Shown: one piece after another, positions 60,078-64,000 of the stretch
Position numbering within the stretch: position 1 is the first letter of the stretch
Layout of the letters: every line of letters starts with the position of its first letter
DNA from: Haloterrigena sp. H1
GTDB lineage: Archaea > Halobacteriota > Halobacteria > Halobacteriales > Natrialbaceae
DNA length: 64,000 bases
Direction: 5' to 3'
NCBI RefSeq assembly: GCF_005938085.1
Contig: NZ_SMZK01000006.1
Coordinates: 1 to 64,000, forward strand
Program-made: the position numbers and the translations under genes
Notes under the pieces: generated by a model
The model's input: only the letters and a program-made list of their open reading frames with translations
Databases searched by the model: none
What the model was told of the DNA's origin: nothing

Positions 60078-61280
60078 TTAGTCGAATAGTTCACTAACTC
60101 GGGAATCCTCAGAAAGAGCTTCAGTAACCAGTTCTGGCCGAATTGAAAACTGATATTGGTAATATGATCCGCCTTTCGGCCCTTTGTTCTTTTCTTCAAC
60201 ATCAAGAAACCCTTTTAATGTCAACTGCGAGAGTCGGTCATGGACCGTCCGATCAGTACGAGGGTCAATACCGATCCGATCCGCCGCGATCCGATACCGT
60301 TTGTAAATCGCGGAGCGCTTTGCGGGGAGTTTATTTTCGGTCTCAAGCGTCAATAGCGCGTATAATGTGAGCTTCGAGTGCGTCGGTACTCGCAACAACT
60401 CTTCCCACACCTTATCGCGTTCAACTGCTCGATCGGCCTCTCGAACATGGCGCTCAGTTACCATTTCTGTACCTTCGTCGCGAGCGATATCCCCTGCTTT
60501 ATAGAGTCGGAGAAGCGCCTGCCGTGCAGATCCGCTACTCTGGCCGGCGAATGCGGCGGCCAGCGGGATTACGTTCTCGTCGAGGACATCATCGTGAAAC
60601 GCTTGTTCGGATCGTTGTTCCAGAATTCGCCGAAGCTGGTTTGCGTCGTAAGGAGAAAACAGAATCTCCTCATCGCATAGCGAATCCTTCACTCGAGCCG
60701 AGAGATTATCTCGGAAGGTGAAATCATTCGAGATACCGATAACACCGACCTGAGTATTTTCGACGAGATTGTTGTCGTTTGCCCGAGGAACCTGGTAGAG
60801 AATGTCGTCGTCGTTACCAATCGAATCAACTTCATCCAATACAATCAAACAGTGGGTTGCCTCGAGATCGTTTAGATGGTCCCAGAGCATTTGATTGATC
60901 ATACCCGAGGGGTAGCCAGTGGTCTTGATCTTGTCGTCGGGTTCGCGAAATTCATTTACAAGATTTGCAGCGACTTGATAACTCGAGGAAAGAGATTTAC
61001 AGTTGAGAAAGACGGTGTGTAAATCGACATCATCCATTGGCTCGAGATCGGTGGAAAGACGTTCAAGGACCAACTTCGTTGCGAGCGTTTTCCCAACACC
61101 GGTTTGGCCATAGAGGAAGAGGTTCTTTGGTTGAGCTCCGTTCACAACAGGCCGGAGAGCGGATTGATAGGCCATTAACTCATCATCTCGCTCAATTAGC
61201 GTCTGCGGGGTGTAACTATCGCGAAGGACATTCTCGTCGCGAAAGATAGTCGAGTCACGAGTGAATGGCTCGAGTCCCAT
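60078..61280 (-). CDS. orc: Orc1/Cdc6-type replication initiator
   Basis: This 400-residue AAA+ initiator starts at MGLEPFTRDSTIFRDENVLR; an upstream codon at 61292 adds four residues. Walker A GQTGVGKT lies at 58-65 and Walker B VLDEVDS at 147-153. Sensor-1 is visible as GVIGISNDFTFRDNL and sensor-2 near SGSARQALLRLYKAG. The C-terminal winged helix (DRTVHDRLSQLTLKGFLDVE) recognises ORB sequences. Inverted ORB-like boxes lie just upstream at 61368-61595. It is the probable initiator of this replicon. Confidence 0.9.
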   Translation of the reverse strand: MGLEPFTRDSTIFRDENVLRDSYTPQTLIERDDELMAYQSALRPVVNGAQPKNLFLYGQTGVGKTLATKLVLERLSTDLEPMDDVDLHTVFLNCKSLSSSYQVAANLVNEFREPDDKIKTTGYPSGMINQMLWDHLNDLEATHCLIVLDEVDSIGNDDDILYQVPRANDNNLVENTQVGVIGISNDFTFRDNLSARVKDSLCDEEILFSPYDANQLRRILEQRSEQAFHDDVLDENVIPLAAAFAGQSSGSARQALLRLYKAGDIARDEGTEMVTERHVREADRAVERDKVWEELLRVPTHSKLTLYALLTLETENKLPAKRSAIYKRYRIAADRIGIDPRTDRTVHDRLSQLTLKGFLDVEEKNKGPKGGSYYQYQFSIRPELVTEALSEDSRVSELFD

Positions 61281-61367
61281 TACAAGCAACATTCAAACTA
61301 GGAATAATAAAACCACTAGTTCACGAGTTTCATGAGCTTCATTCGTCTCATTTGTCGGCCGGCATCT

Positions 61368-61595
61368 CACCCCCCTCCCCCCACTTTTCACGAGTGTTTT
61401 TGATCTCAAGCCTATGGCTAAGACTGAGACCGAGAGTATTGAATAGAGAAAATTATAAGTGTCTATGTAAAAAACCAAAACCGCACTAGACATAGAATCT
61501 TTCTATTCATTAGACACTTACTCTATGAGAAGCACAGACAATTTCTTTGGCCGTCCCACTTGTTTCGAACTCTCGTGAAAAGTGGGGGGAGGGGG
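61368..61595. other. Replication origin with inverted ORB-like boxes around an AT-rich core
   Basis: CTCGTGAAAAGTGGGGGG, extended by AGGGGG to 24 bases, occurs at 61572-61595. Its exact reverse complement lies at 61371-61394, with the G-rich sides facing away from the core. This matches haloarchaeal ORB elements with a G-string. The 170 bases between are AT-rich (AAAATTATAAGTGTC ... ATTCATTAGACACTTAC), including an inner inverted repeat AAGTGTCTA/TAGACACTT. The adjacent orc gene supports an origin. Melting and Orc binding are inferred. Confidence 0.85.
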
Positions 61596-61714
61596 CGTCG
61601 AACTCTATATTCTTTGAACGTTATTGATTCACAGTACTAATTTATTTCCTCCAAAATCACGCACTCTCAAACACTCATGAAATATGGGGGGTGTCCGTTC
61701 AATCCTCGAGAACC

Positions 61715-62164
61715 TCACTCGTTCTCGAAACCCCAGCGTTCGAGTTCTTCAGCAACGATTTCTGGCTGCCGCATTGCAGCGACATACGCAGCCTCTCGAA
61801 CGTCCGTCTTCGAGACGCTGGCCCCGAGTTCGTCTTCGACCGCATCAACGAGCTTCCCCTCGACATCCTGGACGCTGCTGCGAAGATAGAACTGGACCAT
61901 ATCTCGGTCCTGCTTGACGTTGTCCCGCGTATAGACCCAAGGAATGCCGCCATCATCACGGCCTGACTGAGGGAGATCTGGCGCGACTCCGTCGTTAACG
62001 GTCTCGACTACTTCCTCGATAGAGGCATCGTCAGAGGGATATTTGTCCTCAGTCTCCTCTTCGAGGCCATCATCGACAACGTTGTCGACATCCTCCTCCA
62101 CGTTCTGGTCATCCGTGTCGTCGACGTTATCGCCGAACGGATCGCTGCCAGCACCCTTCTTCAT
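61715..62164 (-). CDS. Partition adaptor-like protein downstream of ParA
   Basis: This 149-residue protein begins MKKGAGSDPFGDNVDDTDDQ with a long acidic stretch to residue 55. The C-terminal part has a helix-turn-helix-like segment (DVREAAYVAAMRQPEIVAEE) after VQDVEGKLVDAVEDELGASV. The position directly after parA, overlapping its stop by 4 bases, is typical of a ParB-type or other centromere-binding protein. No known ParB motif is seen, so this may be a different adaptor class. Confidence 0.65.
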   Translation of the reverse strand: MKKGAGSDPFGDNVDDTDDQNVEEDVDNVVDDGLEEETEDKYPSDDASIEEVVETVNDGVAPDLPQSGRDDGGIPWVYTRDNVKQDRDMVQFYLRSSVQDVEGKLVDAVEDELGASVSKTDVREAAYVAAMRQPEIVAEELERWGFENE

Positions 62165-63012
62165 CGCTCACCGACCTCCGTAATCTCTGCAGCCAGTTGC
62201 TCTAACTTCTCGAGCGTCTCCATCTCATGGTCTCGTTTCCGATCACGGTGGTGCTCAACGTAGTAGCGAGGAGTACACTGCTCTTTCCAGCAGCCTTGGA
62301 ATAGCGACTCTCGAGTACGAATCGCGACCGGTGCTGGATAGCCCCGGTTACGGATTTCCTCGAGGTACTCTTGTTGGTCACTTGTTCGACCGATGCCGTT
62401 CGGGACTCCCGCGAGGACTCCGATCTCGACCTGCTCATCGCCGTTCGAGATGGTGCCTTCAAGGCCGTCGACGAGCTCTTCGAGGCCGTAGATGCTTTGC
62501 ATCCCTTTCCCTGTCGGCTCGATCGGGATCACCAGCGACCGCGTTGCGTTCACTGCGTTGTAGAGGTGAGGTCCCGCAGTTGCTGGCGGATCGATGATGA
62601 TTGTGTCATACTCGCTGGGGACGCCAGCTTCGAGGAGGACACGTCGCAGCTGGTCGGTTGGATCAAAAGCCTCGTCGAGATCGGCGGCCATCTGCTCGGC
62701 TCGAGTCAGGAGATCACCGAGTCGCTCCATCATGTTGTGGCTTGGGACGACATCGAACCCGAAATCAGTCTCGAGGATGAGTTCGTTGAAGTCTCCTTTC
62801 GGCCGGTCGATCAAATGGCGAGCCAAGTTGTCTGCGTCGCCATCGTCGCGTGGGGCATCGACGCCGAGTAAGTGAGTCAGTGATCCGTACTGTGGATCAA
62901 GGTCGACTGTCAGGACGTTGCGGCCGACGCGGGTGTGTTCGTCAGCGAGTGATGCAGCAAGTGTTGTCTTTCCAACGCCGCCAGCCTCCGAATACGTGGC
63001 ATAAGTAAGCAT
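62161..63012 (-). CDS. parA: ParA-type partition ATPase
   Basis: This 283-residue ATPase starts MLTYATYSEAGGVGKTTLAA. The deviant Walker A EAGGVGKTT is at 9-17, Walker A' DLDPQYGSLTHLL at about 37-49, and Walker B IIIDPPATAGPH near 139. The family pulls plasmids apart using nucleoid-bound ATPase gradients. The next gene overlaps by 4 bases, and repeats that may be its centromere lie within 370 bases upstream of its start. Part of the maintenance module with orc. Confidence 0.9.
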   Translation of the reverse strand: MLTYATYSEAGGVGKTTLAASLADEHTRVGRNVLTVDLDPQYGSLTHLLGVDAPRDDGDADNLARHLIDRPKGDFNELILETDFGFDVVPSHNMMERLGDLLTRAEQMAADLDEAFDPTDQLRRVLLEAGVPSEYDTIIIDPPATAGPHLYNAVNATRSLVIPIEPTGKGMQSIYGLEELVDGLEGTISNGDEQVEIGVLAGVPNGIGRTSDQQEYLEEIRNRGYPAPVAIRTRESLFQGCWKEQCTPRYYVEHHRDRKRDHEMETLEKLEQLAAEITEVGER

Positions 63013-63019
63013 GTATTAT

Positions 63020-63415
63020 CGGATGAACTGATTGATTATAGTTTTTCGCTAGTCCTCCTAGATAGGCTTATTGATTGGCCTAACCGATTGGCCTATCTGG
63101 AGAACCATCTAGTACCGTACTTAGCAGAACAGTGAACTGAACGCCACTGGGTTGACTAACCTTCTGAATACTGTCCCAAAGCCGATTCTGCTGCCTTTTC
63201 GACTACACAGTAAAACAGCCAACATGCGAAGCTGAGTATTGCGGTTATTCTATAGATAAGAACCATCTGGAAGGTCTATCTAAGTAGCCTAACCGATTAG
63301 CCTACTCAAAATAGCTTATTTCTAAACTCCGGCTCTCTAAAAAGTCATGCAATTAGCCTAACGAAATAGCCTAACTAATCGACCTGATTGAGTATAGAAG
63401 CCCAAATGAACTCTT
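63020..63415. repeat. Centromere-like repeats upstream of parA
   Basis: Three related sites share the core GCCTAACCGATTGGCC and variants: 63074-63097, 63283-63306 and 63351-63379. Each is a partial inverted repeat with consensus TWGCCTAAC-n3-ATWGCCTA. AGAACCATCT also recurs at 63102 and 63259. The sites are spaced over about 300 bases and lie next to the parA start on its promoter side. They are good candidates for parS or for an operator bound by the downstream adaptor. Confidence 0.65.
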
Positions 63416-63811
63416 GAGATCGTAAACTGTCAGTGGTATTCTAGACCAGTTTGAGACACAACCGATAATTTGCGTCAGATGTACCCTGTCAATGAACCTC
63501 ATATTGAATGACTGCTAGTTCATATCGATGAACCAGCGCTGACTGGTCGTGTGATTCACCACTGGAGATTGGGCTAAGCAACTCATCGACTCAGAAAACT
63601 ACCTTAAGTTCTTAACGAACACTTTTATTTATTGGAACTAATGCCACATGAGCAGTTATTAATGCCTTCTGTTAAAACTATCATATTCCCCACATTCGAA
63701 AAACTTATTGTAAATATACAAACACCTATGTGGTGTGTCCAGCAGCAGTTCATAAGTGTGCAGTGCTAACGATTCCAGCTCTTATGCGCTCTGTGGACAC
63801 AAAAATCAGCT
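63416..63811. other. Intergenic region before the last gene
   Basis: About 400 bases of moderately AT-rich DNA (for example ACACTTTTATTTATTGGAAC near 63620). No gene or repeat was recognised. A promoter for the 63812 gene is plausible about 30-90 bases upstream. Confidence 0.4.
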
Positions 63812-64000
63812 ATGAGTGGATCAGAAACCAGTAAAACAGAATCTGAGGCAGAGCGCCAAGATGCAGTCGTGTTTGATGAATCAGACCCTCTTGGTGCGGT
63901 CGAATGTCTCCCACCGACCGTCTTTCCGGTCACGGTGTCGCTCGAGCTTGGACGGACCACCAGTAGTGATAAAACTCACACACAACTTTCGACACCGAAT
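63812..64000 (+). CDS. Partial CDS running off the window
   Basis: From ATG 63812 the frame is open for 63 codons to the end of the window (MSGSETSKTESEAERQDAVV ... TTSSDKTHTQLSTPN). The N terminus is polar and acidic; the part visible includes LGAVECLPPTVFPVTVSLEL. It continues past 64000, so the family cannot be judged. It is included because it is an intact open frame. Confidence 0.5.
   Translation, partial: MSGSETSKTESEAERQDAVVFDESDPLGAVECLPPTVFPVTVSLELGRTTSSDKTHTQLSTPN

Noticed and set aside
61293..61493. Minus-strand ORF in the origin region
   Set aside because: It overlaps ORB and AT-rich sequences and has no protein features; it is a chance open frame.
63766..63960. Minus-strand ORF at the end of the window
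   Set aside because: The plus-strand frame from 63812 stays open to the window end and better explains the sequence; the other is its shadow.
1..64000. CRISPR arrays, rRNA and tRNA genes
   Set aside because: No repeat-spacer pattern and no conserved tRNA/rRNA segments were seen, though short divergent RNAs cannot be excluded by eye.

Overview
The window reads as haloarchaeal DNA, most likely part of a large plasmid or megaplasmid and perhaps from a Natrialbales-type host. The proteins are strongly acidic. There are Orc1/Cdc6, Bat-type and HalOD1 regulators, a TFB relic, Tat lipoproteins and ISH-type insertion sequences. Many small genes look like those carried on haloarchaeal plasmids. No rRNA, tRNA or CRISPR array was seen. 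Family names come from sequence reading only, with no database search.

Layout. 0-6.5 kb is a decaying stretch: a frameshifted MBL-fold/DUF3006 pair, a GC-rich non-coding block, a multiply frameshifted ssDNA-binding gene, an IS5-type element with a broken transposase but intact target duplications, a broken DUF7511 gene and a TFB zinc-ribbon relic. 6.5-16.7 kb is accessory: a VapBC-type pair, a transposon-like unit carrying a lipoprotein, several regulators, a HEPN-like gene, plasmid hypotheticals and HtpX. 16.8-18.5 kb is a membrane-protein gene cut by an ISH8-type element. 18.6-24.4 kb holds an antitoxin-like ORF, an AbrB/PIN pair, an ArdC-like protein and a GHKL ATPase fused to a metallopeptidase. 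24.5-30 kb is an AddAB-like helicase/nuclease pair. 30-36 kb has zinc-finger, HTH and coiled-coil genes and an ISH element. 36.4-47.2 kb looks like a defence island: an AT-rich three-gene module of unknown function followed by a complete type I restriction-modification operon. 47.4-49.8 kb is a rearranged exonuclease VII locus. 50-56.9 kb is repeat-rich and holds three more Tat lipoproteins, nested mobile elements and a SWIM-finger protein. 57.2-63.4 kb is the maintenance module: Bax1 nuclease and XPB helicase, Orc1/Cdc6, an origin with inverted ORB-like boxes around an AT-rich core, a ParA-type operon, and centromere-like repeats upstream of parA.

The genes fit a self-maintaining replicon (origin, Orc, ParA, two toxin-antitoxin pairs) with DNA-processing enzymes (AddAB-like, XPB-Bax1, Exo VII) and defence or counter-defence genes (type I RM, ArdC, the unknown module). 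The most unusual observation is two independent units of about 1.1 kb that have IS-type ends and intact target duplications but carry small Tat-lipoprotein genes instead of a transposase. Removing one of them, and separately the ISH8 element, restores an uninterrupted reading frame in the host gene.
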